From the NCBI GenBank assembly GCA_963579025.1, contig CAUZFZ010000118.1, positions 1-33,387 on the forward strand: a stretch of 33,387 nucleotides of DNA, in the 5' to 3' direction. The DNA comes from CAUZFZ01 sp963579025. Lineage in GTDB: Bacteria; Planctomycetota; Planctomycetia; Planctomycetales; Planctomycetaceae. A program made the position numbers and the translations under genes. Of this stretch, positions 16,301 to 25,700 are shown in pieces (position 1 is the stretch's first letter; the number at the start of each line of letters is the position of its first letter). The notes beneath the pieces are model-generated. The model did not search any database and had not been told where the DNA came from. It worked only from the letters and a program-made list of their open reading frames with translations.

Positions 16301-17183
16301 ACTCAGCGTTCTGCTGAATCTAGTGGATCGATTTGCGGATCGTGATACGACGGCCGAAGCCGCCGCGGCTCAAACCATGCTGGCGAAGGTGCTCCTGGAT
16401 CTGGATGAATCCGAATGGGCGGTGGCACACTTTGATGAAGCGCTGGATAAGTACACGGCGTTAACTGACGCATTTCCGCAGATCGTGCGGTACCAGGAGG
16501 ATCTGGCTGTGTGCCGCAGCAATGCCGGTCGTGCCCTGCACCGATTCAATCAACCAGCCGAAGCAGGCAGGGCCATCGACCTGGCGATTGCCGAGCTGGA
16601 AGAGTTGGGCAAGTCGATGAGTCCGCCGGGACAGGCGACGCCTCCCGCCTACATTCTCAATGCCCTGGCGTTTGCATGGACGCACAAGGGTGATTTACTC
16701 GCCGAAATCGAATCGTCTGATGCGGCATTGGCGGCTTGGTCAAAGGCTTTGCAGTTGCGGGAACAGAGCGCCGACACGCCCGGCGGGCAGTTGCGACTGG
16801 CGCAGTTTCTGTGTCATTGCCCGGCGGCCAGTCTTCGAGATCCGGATCGATCGCTGCAGATTGCACGGCAGGTCACCGAATCCACACCCACTGTGGCGGC
16901 AGCGTGGTCCATTCAAGGTGGGGCTCACGTACGACTGATGCAGTGGGATCGGGCGATCAAAGCACTGGAGACGTCAAAACAGTTGAGGAGCTGGCCCGAT
17001 GTGATTGATGGTTTTCTGCTGTCGATCGCCAACTGGCAACGTAACAGCGGGCAGGATCGCGAAACCGCCACGATGCTGTTTGACCGAGCGGAAACACGAT
17101 TTCACGAGACGCAGCCCGGCCGCCGCAATTCGATCCTGATCCATAGGGAAGCCAGGAATCTGATCCGGCCCGCGAGCCCGTGA
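13344..17183 (+). CDS. Membrane Ser/Thr protein kinase with C-terminal TPR-like region
   Basis: About 1279 aa. The start is GTG at 13344 (or the adjacent GTG at 13341) with GAGG 6 nt upstream. Residues ~1-70 form the small N-terminal domain common in planctomycete kinases (NLVCGWLAVQMQLI...LGQILV..G.LTEENL). An acidic linker follows to ~205. Kinase domain ~209-585: glycine loop EGGLGQV, VAFKQIK lysine ~240, HRDIKPDN with catalytic Asp ~404, DWG ~422 in place of DFG (usual in this group), and GTPAFMSPEQAAG. A low-complexity insert of ~65 residues (Thr/Ser/Gln-rich) lies between the N-lobe and the catalytic loop. A transmembrane helix spans ~596-619, and the rest is helical TPR-like repeats, probably outside the cytoplasm. 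Signal and substrates are unknown. Confidence 0.92.
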   Translation: MSETANRNLVCGWLAVQMQLISHETLEAALDQWQADTSTPLGQILVSTGFLTEENLKQLEAEVDRHICGSEAVPEDREDDLDLPTLELDNDGRITEETLRLLTRHPERVAQHDGPDSDLDAATVELADQRFEEATLPQQPPSPVTDHLVGDDIDAATIVVGDVVDSGGGDSDQTIPFATDDATLQVEPSHSHQQPAGNRADTPSPVAAQRYRVVRVHAEGGLGQVLLAVDTEFNRHVAFKQIKPRHAREPNSRARFLVEAEVTGRLEHPGIVPVYGLGQFADGRLYYAMRFIRGDSLHAAIKKYHQAMTPGPASTEANTVRPSDEPTNVVSARDEKNQQATALDTDGGTTTTKQATSRSSAAGQSSSTQVSLAADLEFRSLLRRMIDVCNTIEYAHSRRVLHRDIKPDNIMLGSFGETLVVDWGLAKVGDGESDTDATADGELPLTQLSGSNSAPTMAGSVIGTPAFMSPEQAAGKVQQLGPATDIYSIGATLYVLLTGQSPMHSGDKSQHLSLTDLLRNVREGKFRDPRDVNPHVPPPLDAICRKSMALEPEDRYPSALALAQDLEAWMADEPVTAWTEPPWLRARRWARQHQRLVTGFGVSLAVGLVAFVIVFVLVAKSHNDERMARFAAERAHQSERQARLAEAEARSNAVRRFREARSAVEASLTGVSEALKDFPEVQAVRERLLRQAADEYARLANDRSDDPELLAESARSLLRLGFVRMTLNETQAAHDAVAEAVELLEGLTQRSDAADVNEELHLDLARSHTLMATALQRLGETESAPQRFTQAIAILDQLIAARSDTTEDKAAENRLARADAQVQFAEALRETGQLAEAGTTLELADEEFTRNESPDDARFLHGHAKVLNSLTSVLIDQGRPADAVERSQQAWDVWSRLVELDADQPKFLEGRANARVLAIGALDSLTQGSARHDACIQAINDLEALTSALPDVPRYQFSLALTRTNLAQILNQRGLNPDAQEHAAGSLSVLLNLVDRFADRDTTAEAAAAQTMLAKVLLDLDESEWAVAHFDEALDKYTALTDAFPQIVRYQEDLAVCRSNAGRALHRFNQPAEAGRAIDLAIAELEELGKSMSPPGQATPPAYILNALAFAWTHKGDLLAEIESSDAALAAWSKALQLREQSADTPGGQLRLAQFLCHCPAASLRDPDRSLQIARQVTESTPTVAAAWSIQGGAHVRLMQWDRAIKALETSKQLRSWPDVIDGFLLSIANWQRNSGQDRETATMLFDRAETRFHETQPGRRNSILIHREARNLIRPASP

Positions 17184-17321
17184 CACTACGGCCCGCCGGT
17201 CCACTCGTGCCCGTCAATTTCGGCAATCAAGGTCGACAAAACGGTTTCTGCGGTTCATTCCTGCGAACCGTGACGGCTTATGCTGGCTGCACAGGACTGG
17301 CCAACCGAATACGTTCGTAGT

Positions 17322-17350
17322 GGCCGGATAAATTCGGCCCTCTAAAGGGG
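17322..17350 (+). terminator. Weak hairpin pair upstream of TonB receptor gene
   Basis: GGCCG (17322-17326) pairs with CGGCC (17335-17339), extended by inner G-U and A-T pairs, followed by a small CCCT...AGGG hairpin. It may end kinase transcription or be a repeat remnant. There is no T-run, so support is weak. Confidence 0.3.
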
Positions 17351-17410
17351 TCATGCGTGGGAACGAGCTGTCATCAGGAACGGACAGTCGCACGCGCAGC
17401 GGAGACACGG

Positions 17411-19900
17411 ATGATTTGGCGACCCACTCGCATCCTGGCGACGTTCGCACTGCTTAACGGGCTCGTGTCGTCGACAACTCACGCCCAGTCGCCACAGTCC
17501 AGCGATCTGAAAAACGCCGGTCGCGTCCTGATCCCATATCTGGAAGACACAAGCCCCGCGATCGCGCCGGCAAGCTTCCAGGATCCGCGATCGCGCACGG
17601 CACCGACAGCACCTGGCCTCCTTACACGGCCACGGCTGAGCCCGGGTGCAATGAGAACTCAAACCAACCTGTTTGGTGGCGGAGCCGCATCAAGCCTGCT
17701 TTCGGAACGGCGGCGAAGGCGAACTCCCGGCAGCGATCTGGTTTCAGGTGCCGAGTCACGCGTGCGAGCCACCACGGACGCGGCGAATCTGCTCGGCAAG
17801 TCGTCCCGATCCCGCAACATTGTGACGCAACAGCGTAGTCCGATCATTCACGATCCGCGTCTGCGCGGCACACGCACCGGGCAATTGCTGGCCTCTGGAT
17901 CGTTCTGGGTCCCGGCTCGCGTTGACCTCGACACCATGCTCAGCAAACTCGACTCGCGCCTCATCGAGGACGTCGTGGTGATCAAGGGACCGTACAGCGC
18001 ACTGTATGGTCCGGGCCTCAGTTTCATGGACATCCACATGAAACAGTCTCCGCGAACGGCAAATGGTACGGACAGCGGCGGTTCGTCGAGTCTGGAATAC
18101 AAGACTAACGGAGAACAATGGTACGGGCGTCAGGAACTGTGGTCGGCCGGAGTCGATTCGGGTGTGGCCGTGAGCTACGGACACCGCACGGGCAACGATT
18201 ACAGCATCGGGGGCAGCAGTCAGGAGATACCGTCCAGTTACGAGTCTCGAGATGTGAACGTCGCGCTCGGATTCGATCTCGATGAGCGGCGTTCGGTGGA
18301 ATTCAACTACGTGCGACTCGATCAATCCGACGTCGAACTGGCCGGTCAGGTCTTCGATATCGACTCGCTGGAAACGGACGGCTGCGACGTCACGTACAGT
18401 CTTCGGGATGGCGATTGGTACGACTCGGCGGTCGTCGAAACCTGGTACAACCAGACGAATTTCCAGGGGCGGGCCAACCCAGTCAAAGCCGCACGATTCA
18501 CACCGCTGTTCAATCGGGCGTCATTCAGCCCGGATTCTCGCACGTTTGTGAATTCTCAGTCGGCCGGATACCGCACTTTCCTCAATTGGGAGTCGGACGA
18601 GTCCGTCCTTACGGTCGGGACGGACCTGCGTTTCATCCGACAGCACGTGGACGAATTCACCGAGTTCGTCGCAGTCCAGACAGGCAACCTGGTCGGCCCG
18701 AATTCTCCGGTGCCGAAGGCGAGTCAACTTAACCCGGGCCTGTTCGTCGAGGCGTCGACAGACACAGGCTTGGGCACCACATGGACTGCAGGTGCGCGGG
18801 TTGACGTTGTGCAATACAACCTCATCGACTCGCCCGAATTGGATTTTGGCAACAGCGGCCGCACCCTCCGCAGGACCCTGTCCGGCAGAGACGCGATTTT
18901 TTTGCGGAATACGAATCTGGTTGACGAACTTGATCCCAATCATGTGCTCTGGTCGACCTACCTCACCGGCACAACCGAACACGACAACGGCGTGACAACT
19001 TTCGCATCGGCAGGGGTTGGACAGCGCCCGCCGACACTCACCGAGCTGTACGCGGCTGAACCCTTCCTGTTTCTCGTTCAGAGCGGCTTTTCGGCGCTGC
19101 GAGGAAATCTGCGGCTGCAGCCATCGACGGCACTTCAATTCGACATCGGTGCCAGCGTCGAACAACCCGATTACCGTGCCAGTGTTACTGGCTTCTACGG
19201 GATCATCGAAGACTACATCACGTTTGATTCCGAGTTGATCTTCTTGTCGACCCAGGCATCGCCGACTGGTTTCCAGAACGTGCTGCGAACGGTCAACTCC
19301 GATCTCGCGGTCATCGGCGGACTGGAGTTGGACGGAGATGTCGAAGTCAACGAACGATTGACGGCATTCGGCACGCTCGCATGGACCCACGGCACAGACT
19401 TGCGGCGTAATGCCGAGAATCGGAACGTCAACACAACGATCGCATCCCGTAGCGACAATGATCTGTCTGGCACAGTTCCCAATGGAACAGATACGCGTGC
19501 ACCTGTGGGCGAACCGCCCGTCGCCACCGTACGGGCTGTGGTTGTTGCTGAGAAAAAGCACGAACCCTTGCCGAGCATCTCGCCACTTCAGGCGCGTCTC
19601 GGATTCCGGCTACACGAGCCGGTTGAAAACCCGCGATACAGCGTCGAACTGGCCGCACGCATCGTCACCGCCCAGGAACGGATCGCAGCCTCGCTGTTTG
19701 AGAGCGCGACACCCGGCTTCACGGTCTTCGATCTGCGTGCGTACTGGCGTGCGACCGATTCGCTGCTGCTGGTCGCTGGGGTCGAGAACCTGACCGACAA
19801 GGGCTATCGCGAGCACCTGGACTTTCGGGACTTCCTCGAAGACATCGAAGTCCGCCGACCCGGACGCTCCTTCTACACGTCCGTCGAATTGCGCTACTAA
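17411..19900 (+). CDS. TonB-dependent outer-membrane receptor
   Basis: An 829-aa protein from the ATG at 17411, which has GGAG in front and begins a clear signal peptide (RILATFALLNGLVSS..HAQS). The ~100 residues after the signal are Pro/Ser/Arg-rich and hard to assign. The plug domain includes DAANLLGKSS and the diagnostic VVIKGPYSALYGPG. From ~residue 230 on, alternating beta-strand sequence forms the barrel, ending with VENLTDKGYREH and GRSFYTSVELRY, a typical C-terminal aromatic TonB-receptor end. It imports an unknown ligand across the outer membrane; no riboswitch or transporter neighbour reveals the substrate. No certain TonB box was found. Confidence 0.87.
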   Translation: MIWRPTRILATFALLNGLVSSTTHAQSPQSSDLKNAGRVLIPYLEDTSPAIAPASFQDPRSRTAPTAPGLLTRPRLSPGAMRTQTNLFGGGAASSLLSERRRRRTPGSDLVSGAESRVRATTDAANLLGKSSRSRNIVTQQRSPIIHDPRLRGTRTGQLLASGSFWVPARVDLDTMLSKLDSRLIEDVVVIKGPYSALYGPGLSFMDIHMKQSPRTANGTDSGGSSSLEYKTNGEQWYGRQELWSAGVDSGVAVSYGHRTGNDYSIGGSSQEIPSSYESRDVNVALGFDLDERRSVEFNYVRLDQSDVELAGQVFDIDSLETDGCDVTYSLRDGDWYDSAVVETWYNQTNFQGRANPVKAARFTPLFNRASFSPDSRTFVNSQSAGYRTFLNWESDESVLTVGTDLRFIRQHVDEFTEFVAVQTGNLVGPNSPVPKASQLNPGLFVEASTDTGLGTTWTAGARVDVVQYNLIDSPELDFGNSGRTLRRTLSGRDAIFLRNTNLVDELDPNHVLWSTYLTGTTEHDNGVTTFASAGVGQRPPTLTELYAAEPFLFLVQSGFSALRGNLRLQPSTALQFDIGASVEQPDYRASVTGFYGIIEDYITFDSELIFLSTQASPTGFQNVLRTVNSDLAVIGGLELDGDVEVNERLTAFGTLAWTHGTDLRRNAENRNVNTTIASRSDNDLSGTVPNGTDTRAPVGEPPVATVRAVVVAEKKHEPLPSISPLQARLGFRLHEPVENPRYSVELAARIVTAQERIAASLFESATPGFTVFDLRAYWRATDSLLLVAGVENLTDKGYREHLDFRDFLEDIEVRRPGRSFYTSVELRY

Positions 19901-20083
19901 CGCGATCCGACGGGTTGAGCGACGGCCCGTTCGAAAGACGATTACGGTCTCGCCGAAACGCAGGAGATCTCGCTTCTGCTGTTCGCTGAAGCGATAATTC
20001 GCAGACCCACGCGACGCGTCGTCATTTCCCTTCTTGACGCGTCCAGTATTTTCCACCCTCCTCCCGCTTCAGGAGACTCAGTC

Positions 20084-20797
20084 ATGCGAACCCTCTTTGT
20101 CGTGACCGCGATTGCTGCCTGTGGGATGTCTGCGTGTGCTGCGGAACCGCGAGTCGAATCCGTCGATCTGACGTCGATTCCTCGCACGATCAAACTCGAA
20201 CCGACGTACGAGTCCAAGTCGCCGAAGTACTGCCTGGCGGTCTTTGGAAAGGAGGCCGCTCATCGCGTCTGGCTTGTGCATGACGGCGACCGGTTGTTTG
20301 TCGACCGGAATGGAGACGGCGAATTGATTGAGTCGCCGATCAGTATCGGCACCGGTTCTTCTTTTTCCCTGAGCTATCTGCGTCTCCCGAAAACCTACAG
20401 ACGGTACACGGATTTCGCGGTGTATCCGCAGTCCGACGGTACCTGCCGAATTCAGGTGACGATGGATGGCCGTGGCCGGCAGTACGTCGGAGCCTCGAGC
20501 AACTCGCGTCCGAAATTCGGCAACAGTCCGGAGACGGCACCGATCATTCATTTCGACGGCCGCATGACGCTGGGGCAGTTTGGTCCGACACAGACAATCC
20601 CGCGTCGGACCGAAGGTGTCAGCTATCGCAAGACGTCGCTCAAGTTGATGGTTGGAACACCGGGTCTGGGCGACGGAACATTCGCCGCCTTCCACTGCAA
20701 GTGCCGTCGTGACAAGACGCTGCGGGGCACAATCGCTTACTCAGGCGGCGAAGATGCTCAGTTCGTCGAACGTGTCTCGTACAAGATGCGCGGCTGA
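20084..20797 (+). CDS. Secreted hypothetical protein, interrupted by in-frame TGA
   Basis: A 237-aa frame from an ATG with GGAG 8 nt upstream. The N-terminus MRTLFVVTAIAACGMSACA is a signal peptide, possibly with a lipobox ending at a Cys. The body contains an acidic VDRNGDGEL stretch like a calcium-binding or EF-hand-like loop, then a beta-rich region, and ends at TGA 20795-20797. The same reading frame continues for 45 more sense codons (see next feature), so the protein is probably truncated or read through. Expected full length is ~283 aa. Function unknown; I recognise only a general planctomycete secreted-protein style. Confidence 0.72.
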   Translation: MRTLFVVTAIAACGMSACAAEPRVESVDLTSIPRTIKLEPTYESKSPKYCLAVFGKEAAHRVWLVHDGDRLFVDRNGDGELIESPISIGTGSSFSLSYLRLPKTYRRYTDFAVYPQSDGTCRIQVTMDGRGRQYVGASSNSRPKFGNSPETAPIIHFDGRMTLGQFGPTQTIPRRTEGVSYRKTSLKLMVGTPGLGDGTFAAFHCKCRRDKTLRGTIAYSGGEDAQFVERVSYKMRG

Positions 20798-20935
20798 GGC
20801 TACTACTTTTTCTACGGCCCCGTGCGGGTCCCAGCCAAAGCCCAGTCCGGTACAGCGCGAGCGACTCTGTCATTCGTGAACTTCGACGAATGTGAACCAG
20901 CCGTGATCGAATTTGACGTAGCAAAGATCCCTTGA
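20798..20935 (+). pseudogene. In-frame continuation beyond the TGA of the preceding gene
   Basis: Directly after the TGA, in the same frame, comes GYYFFYGPVRVPAKAQSG, then ARATLSFVNFDECEP and a TGA at 20933-20935. It reads like a genuine C-terminal beta-strand domain end: a GPVRVP turn, then T.SF. There is no start codon or RBS of its own. Best read as the severed 3' end of the same gene. Confidence 0.65.
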
Positions 20936-20945
20936 TGACGAGTGT

Positions 20946-20998
20946 CTCAGCGGCAACACGTCACAGCCCGGCCTTCTTTTCAGGACGCCGGGCTCTTG
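20946..20998. terminator. Hairpin repeat, copy 1 (terminator-like)
   Basis: AGCCCGGC (20965-20972) pairs with GCCGGGCT (20987-20994), followed by CTTGCTTT. The hairpin is preceded by CTCAGCGGCAACACGTCAC. It matches 21761-21813 in the same orientation. It lies between convergent genes (the + gene ending 20935 and the - gene ending 21090). Confidence 0.72.
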
Positions 20999-21089
20999 CT
21001 TTGCGGTCGTGACGACAATGGCCGTTGCAGCAGCCTGTCATCGCGGTAAACCAGTCATCGTGGTAAAGCTGTGGAGCGGAGCGAATCGG

Positions 21090-21698
21090 CTATTCGTCCC
21101 AGCCATCGGCCAGTGCCGTCAGGCGAGCGAGCGGAAGTTCGAAGCCCGGCAGGAGCGACGTTGCATACGCCTCCGATTCCGCAACCACCCGTGACGTGTA
21201 TGCATCTCCTCGTTTGGCATACACCGTCATTGTTCGCTGGAACCGGTCGATGATCCAATACTCCTGCACGCCAAGCTGCAGATACTCGTCACGTTTTTCT
21301 TCGTAGTCCCGTTGCCGGCTGCGTCGCCCTGCCGAGACGAATTCAACGACGATCGTCGGTGTCTCATTCCGACGGGGATGTCGTCCGAATCCCACCCAGA
21401 TTGCCCGGTCGGCCCGCCTCCGGTCGTCGCCGACATGGATGTCATGCTCGAGCAGCGTTTTGTCCAAAGCGGCTCCGTCCGGGTGGTCCTCCTGATACTT
21501 CCTCAACAGATATCCAAGTTCCTGATTGGAATCACGTTCCTCTTCGAGCGGTGCCGGCGACACGATCAGGACTCCTCGAATCAGCTCATAGCGCCATCCA
21601 CGTTCGGCGTCCGCGGAATCGAATTCGTCGGGATCGAGTCGCATACCATTGGCATCCGGTCCGATCAGCAATGGCACCGACGGTGCTTCGACAGACAT
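21090..21698 (-). CDS. Uma2 family endonuclease-like protein (DUF820)
   Basis: A 202-aa PD-(D/E)XK-fold protein. I chose the ATG at 21698 because GGGGA lies 6 nt upstream; an ATG at 21716 is also in frame. Putative nuclease residues: Glu38 in RYELIRGVL, Asp97 in RADRAIWVG, Glu119 in IVVEFVS and Lys135 in EEKRDEYLQLGVQEYWIID. Uma2 proteins are expanded in cyanobacteria and planctomycetes; their role is unproven, though mobile-element or repair-type activity is often suggested. It is bracketed by two direct copies of a ~53-bp hairpin repeat, suggesting it moved or was duplicated as a cassette. Confidence 0.9.
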   Translation of the reverse strand: MSVEAPSVPLLIGPDANGMRLDPDEFDSADAERGWRYELIRGVLIVSPAPLEEERDSNQELGYLLRKYQEDHPDGAALDKTLLEHDIHVGDDRRRADRAIWVGFGRHPRRNETPTIVVEFVSAGRRSRQRDYEEKRDEYLQLGVQEYWIIDRFQRTMTVYAKRGDAYTSRVVAESEAYATSLLPGFELPLARLTALADGWDE

Positions 21699-21760
21699 GA
21701 TTGATCCCCGCGACATCTGGTGATTGCAACCCGCGATTCTAACCCAACTTTTCCATGCAT

Positions 21761-21813
21761 CTCAGCGGAAATACGTCACGGCCCGGCGTTTCATTCAGGA
21801 ATCCGGGTCTTTT
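21761..21813. terminator. Hairpin repeat, copy 2, overlapping a hydrolase stop codon
   Basis: CTCAGCGGAAATACGTCAC, then GCCCGGC pairing imperfectly with TCCGGGT, then CTTTTGTT. It is the direct-repeat partner of 20946-20998. The stop of the - strand hydrolase (21795-21797) falls inside it, in the loop side of the hairpin. Confidence 0.72.
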
Positions 21814-22574
21814 GTTCCGGGCCTGGATTTCAACGACTGCTCCAGCAGCCATTCGTAGAGCTTCGGGTCTGCATACGCCGGGTCCCAGCAGTTGTGGCCG
21901 ACGTTTGGGTAGTACGTCGTGCGGACCTTGCCACCCACTTCCTCGACCGCGTCGATCAGCGCGCGAGACGACGCCAATGTGCGAGGATTGTCGTCCTCGC
22001 CTTCGAAGTACCAGGCCGGAACGGATCTGATTTTCGGTGCCGCGGCAGGATCGATGGCTCCGCACATCGGGGCAATCGCGCAGATTCGATCCGGGTACTC
22101 CGCGGCCAGCGCCCAGGCACCGGCACCGCCCATACTCAGGCCAGTCGCGCAGACCCGGTCGGCGTCCACGGAGAACCGCTGGGTGAGATCAACAAGGAGC
22201 TCATTCAGCAGTTTCAGCTTCGCATCGTCGCTCCAGCGAGTTTCCTTCGGACATTGCGGTGACACGACAATGAACGGGAAGTTTCTGTCCGTCTCGACCA
22301 GTTTTGGTGGGCCGTGCTTTTTCACGAGTGGCAGATCATCAGTGCCGCGTTCACCCGACCCGTGCAGAAACAGCATCAGCGGCCATCCCTGTTCAGGAGC
22401 CTGGCAATAGCCACACGGCAGAAACAGGAGATAGCTGATCTGCTGACTCTCATCCGTGGGACTGACAAACGTCTGACCGACCTGTATCCCGGGAGCCGGT
22501 TTTTCAGCATGGCAGTCGTCCAGCAGAGCGAACAGGAACAGTAGAGCAGCCGTGGCCGAGAGCAGGCGAGACAT
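21795..22574 (-). CDS. Secreted alpha/beta hydrolase (esterase/phospholipase-like)
   Basis: A 259-aa protein with signal peptide (LLSATAALLFLFALL...CHAE). The fold is alpha/beta hydrolase of the dienelactone hydrolase / feruloyl-esterase-like group: oxyanion region LFLHGSGERG at 68-77, nucleophile elbow GLSMGG with Ser147, a likely acid around Asp194-195 in YFEGEDDNPRT, and catalytic His227 in GHNCWDPAY. This set is typical of planctomycete secreted esterases. The natural substrate is unknown; polysaccharide esters or phenolic esters are plausible by family. Its last codons and stop lie within a terminator-like repeat. It is divergent from the large DUF1080 fusion gene, with 134 bp between starts, so they may share regulation. 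Confidence 0.9.
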   Translation of the reverse strand: MSRLLSATAALLFLFALLDDCHAEKPAPGIQVGQTFVSPTDESQQISYLLFLPCGYCQAPEQGWPLMLFLHGSGERGTDDLPLVKKHGPPKLVETDRNFPFIVVSPQCPKETRWSDDAKLKLLNELLVDLTQRFSVDADRVCATGLSMGGAGAWALAAEYPDRICAIAPMCGAIDPAAAPKIRSVPAWYFEGEDDNPRTLASSRALIDAVEEVGGKVRTTYYPNVGHNCWDPAYADPKLYEWLLEQSLKSRPGTKDPDS

Positions 22575-22708
22575 GTTGAGACCTTCCTGTCATGGTGCAG
22601 TGCTTTGTGTCGGTTTCCGAGCCTCTCTAGTATATCCGCTTCGACTGAACCACCAGCATCCGGCGGCATGAACCCTCCGGAGCAGCATCAATGACCGAGG
22701 AGACATCA

Positions 22709-25700
22709 ATGTCCCGAATAAGCCAGTGCGTTTGTGCGTGGTTGCTTGCCGCAACCACCTTCGTTGTGACCTCGACCTTCGCCGTGGCCGACGACAAAGA
22801 GGGAAAATGGGAAGACGTGTTCGATGGCAAATCATTGGAGAACTGGGACGGCAACCCGGACTTCTGGAGTGTCGAAGATGGAGCGATCACCGGGCAGACG
22901 ACAAAGGACAAGCCGACCAAAGGCAACACGTTCATCATCTGGCGCGGCGGCGAAGTGGCCGACTTCGAGCTGACCCTTGAGTTCAAGATCATTGGCGGCA
23001 ATTCGGGGATTCAGTACCGCAGTTTCGAGGTTAAGAACCAGAAGTGGGTCATCGGCGGTTATCAGGCGGACTTCGAGGCCGGGACGACATACTCCGGAAT
23101 TAACTACGGAGAACGGACTGGCCGTGGCATCCTCGCGGGTCGCGGAACGCACACGACCTACGACAGAGAAGGCAAGAAGACCGAAAAACGGTTCGGCGAT
23201 TCGGCCGAGCTGCAGAAGAAGATCAAGAAGGAAGACTGGAACGTCTACCACATCATTGCGAAGGAAAATCACTGCGTTCACAAAATCAACGGTGTGACGA
23301 TGTCGGAGCTGACTGACAGCGACAAGCGCCGACTGTCAAAGGGCGTGCTGGCCCTGCAACTGCATGCCGGTCCGCCGATGAAAGTCCAGTTCCGGAAGAT
23401 TCGGATTCTGCACTCGAAAGGCAGCAATTCCAAATCTGCACAGGCCGCTGTGGCTCCCGCCGCCTTCACCGGCCTTGCTGCTGTCGCCGACAAAAAGTCT
23501 GCCCGTAATAAGCGTGTTGCGTTTCTGGCTGGTAACAAGAGTCACGGCTACGGCTCGCACGAGCACAAGGCCGGCAACATTCTGCTGGCTCGCAAGCTGG
23601 AAGCGGCCATGCCGAATGTCGATACGGCTATCTTCACGGACGGTTGGCCGAAGGATGCGAATGCACTCGATGGCTTCGACTGCATCGTCATGTACTGCGA
23701 CGGCGGCGGACGCCACATGGTCAATCCGCACCTCGAGCAGGTGAACGCCTACGCGAAACAGGGCGTTGGCATTGTCTGCATTCATTACGGAGTGGAAGTT
23801 CCGAAAGGTCCGTCCGGCGAAGCGTTTCTGGACTGGATCGGCGGCTATTTCGAGGCCAACTGGTCGGTCAATCCACACTGGACCGCGCACTTCAACAAGT
23901 TTCCGAAGCACGCCATCACGACTGGCGTGAAGCCGTTCGCCACAAATGACGAGTGGTACTACCACATGCGGTTTCGCCCCGACATGGCCGGCGTGACTCC
24001 GATCCTGACGGACCTGCCACCGTCGAGCACTCTGGTCAAAGAGGACGGATCACTCGCCCGCCCCGACAACGCACACAACAACAACCCGCACGTGCGTAAG
24101 GCCGTGTTGGAACGCAAGGAAGTGCAGCACGTCGCATGGGCGACCGAACGCGAAGACGGCGGCCGCGGCTTCGGTTTTACTGGCGGACACTACCACTGGA
24201 ACTGGGGTAACCCGAATCAGCTCAAGTTGATGCTCAATGCCATCGTGTGGTGTGCGAAGGCCGACGTTCCCAAGGGCGGCGTGTCCGCTCCGGAAGTCAC
24301 ACTCGACGAACTCAGAGCCAATCAGGATTACGAGCCACGCGGCAATTTTGACTTCGGCGGCATCCAGAAGAAGCTCGACGAATGGCATGGCCGCAAAGTG
24401 GTCGGGCTTGCCCCGGCTGCCGTGTCCACATCAAAAAAAAACTCTCCAGAAGCAGTAAATAAGCCGCTCTTCAAGAGCGAAGTCGTCACCGGCAAGACAC
24501 CTGGCGACGCCGTCAACATTGCCGTCGACCTGAAGGGTGTGAAGCAGATTTCGCTGGTCGTGACGGATGGCGGTAACGGTTTTTCGTGCGACTGGGCCGA
24601 CTGGATCAACCCGACGTTTCTTGGTCCAGCCGGTATGAAGAAGCTGACCGAGCTGAAATGGAAGTCCGCTTCGGCTGGCTTCGGTCAGGCCCGCATTAAC
24701 AGGAACAACGGAGGCAGTCCGGCGGTTGTTGATGGCAAGACCATCGAGAACTGCATTGGCACGCACGCCAACTCTGTGATTGTGTTCGACGTTCCTGAGG
24801 GTTTCGACAAGTTCAGCGCCCGTGGTGGCCTCGATGCTGGCGGAGTCGGTCAAGGAGCCTGTGGCGCAACCGCGAGCGTGCAGTTTCTGGTCTACGCCGG
24901 AGCCCCGCAGCTCGCAATCGCCGCCGCTGGTGCCGCTCCGGGAGCTGGTGAAAGTCGCGAAGCAGACGACGCGCTCAGCCAGCTTGATGTGGCCGAGGGA
25001 CTCGAAGCCACACTGTTCGCTTCCGAGAAATCAAAGCCGGCACTGCTCAGTCCGTCTGCGATCGATATCGATCACCTGGGTCGCGTGTGGGTGTGTGAGG
25101 TTGTCAATTACCGACACCGATTCGGCTCACGCCCGGAAGGTGACCGCATCCTGGTCCTGGAAGACACGGATGGTGACGGTGTCGCCGACAAACAAACGGT
25201 GTTTCACCAGGGCCGCGATGTCGACACCGCTCACGGCATCTGTGTGCTCGGAAACCGAGTGATCGTCTCGGGCCTGGGCAATGTCTTCTCGCTGTACGAC
25301 GATGACGGCGACCTGAAGTCCGATCGTAAGGAAACGCACTTCACCGGTATCGGTGGTGCTCAGCACGATCACGGGATTCACGCATTCGCCTTCGGCCCGG
25401 ACGGCAAGTTGTATTTCAACTTTGGAAACTTCGGTGGCCAACTGAAAGACAAGGACGGCAAACCCGTTGTCGACCTGGCCGGTAATGAGATCAAGATCGG
25501 CCGCCAGCCCTATCAGGAAGGCATGGTGTTCCGCTGCGATCTGGACTGCAGCAATGTCGAGACGCTCGGCTGGAACTTCCGGAACAACTGGGAAGTGTGC
25601 GTCGACTCGTTCGGAACGCTGTGGCAGTCCGACAACGACGACGACGGCAACCGCGGAGTGCGGATCAACTACGTGATGGAGTACGGCAACTATGGCTACA

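Noticed and set aside
17184..17410. Cobalamin or other riboswitch ahead of the TonB receptor gene
   Set aside because: No B12-box or other conserved aptamer core was recognisable; only small hairpins.
20798..20840. Selenocysteine (SECIS) explanation for the in-frame TGA
   Set aside because: Only a 5-bp stem with a wobble follows the TGA; no convincing bacterial SECIS loop.
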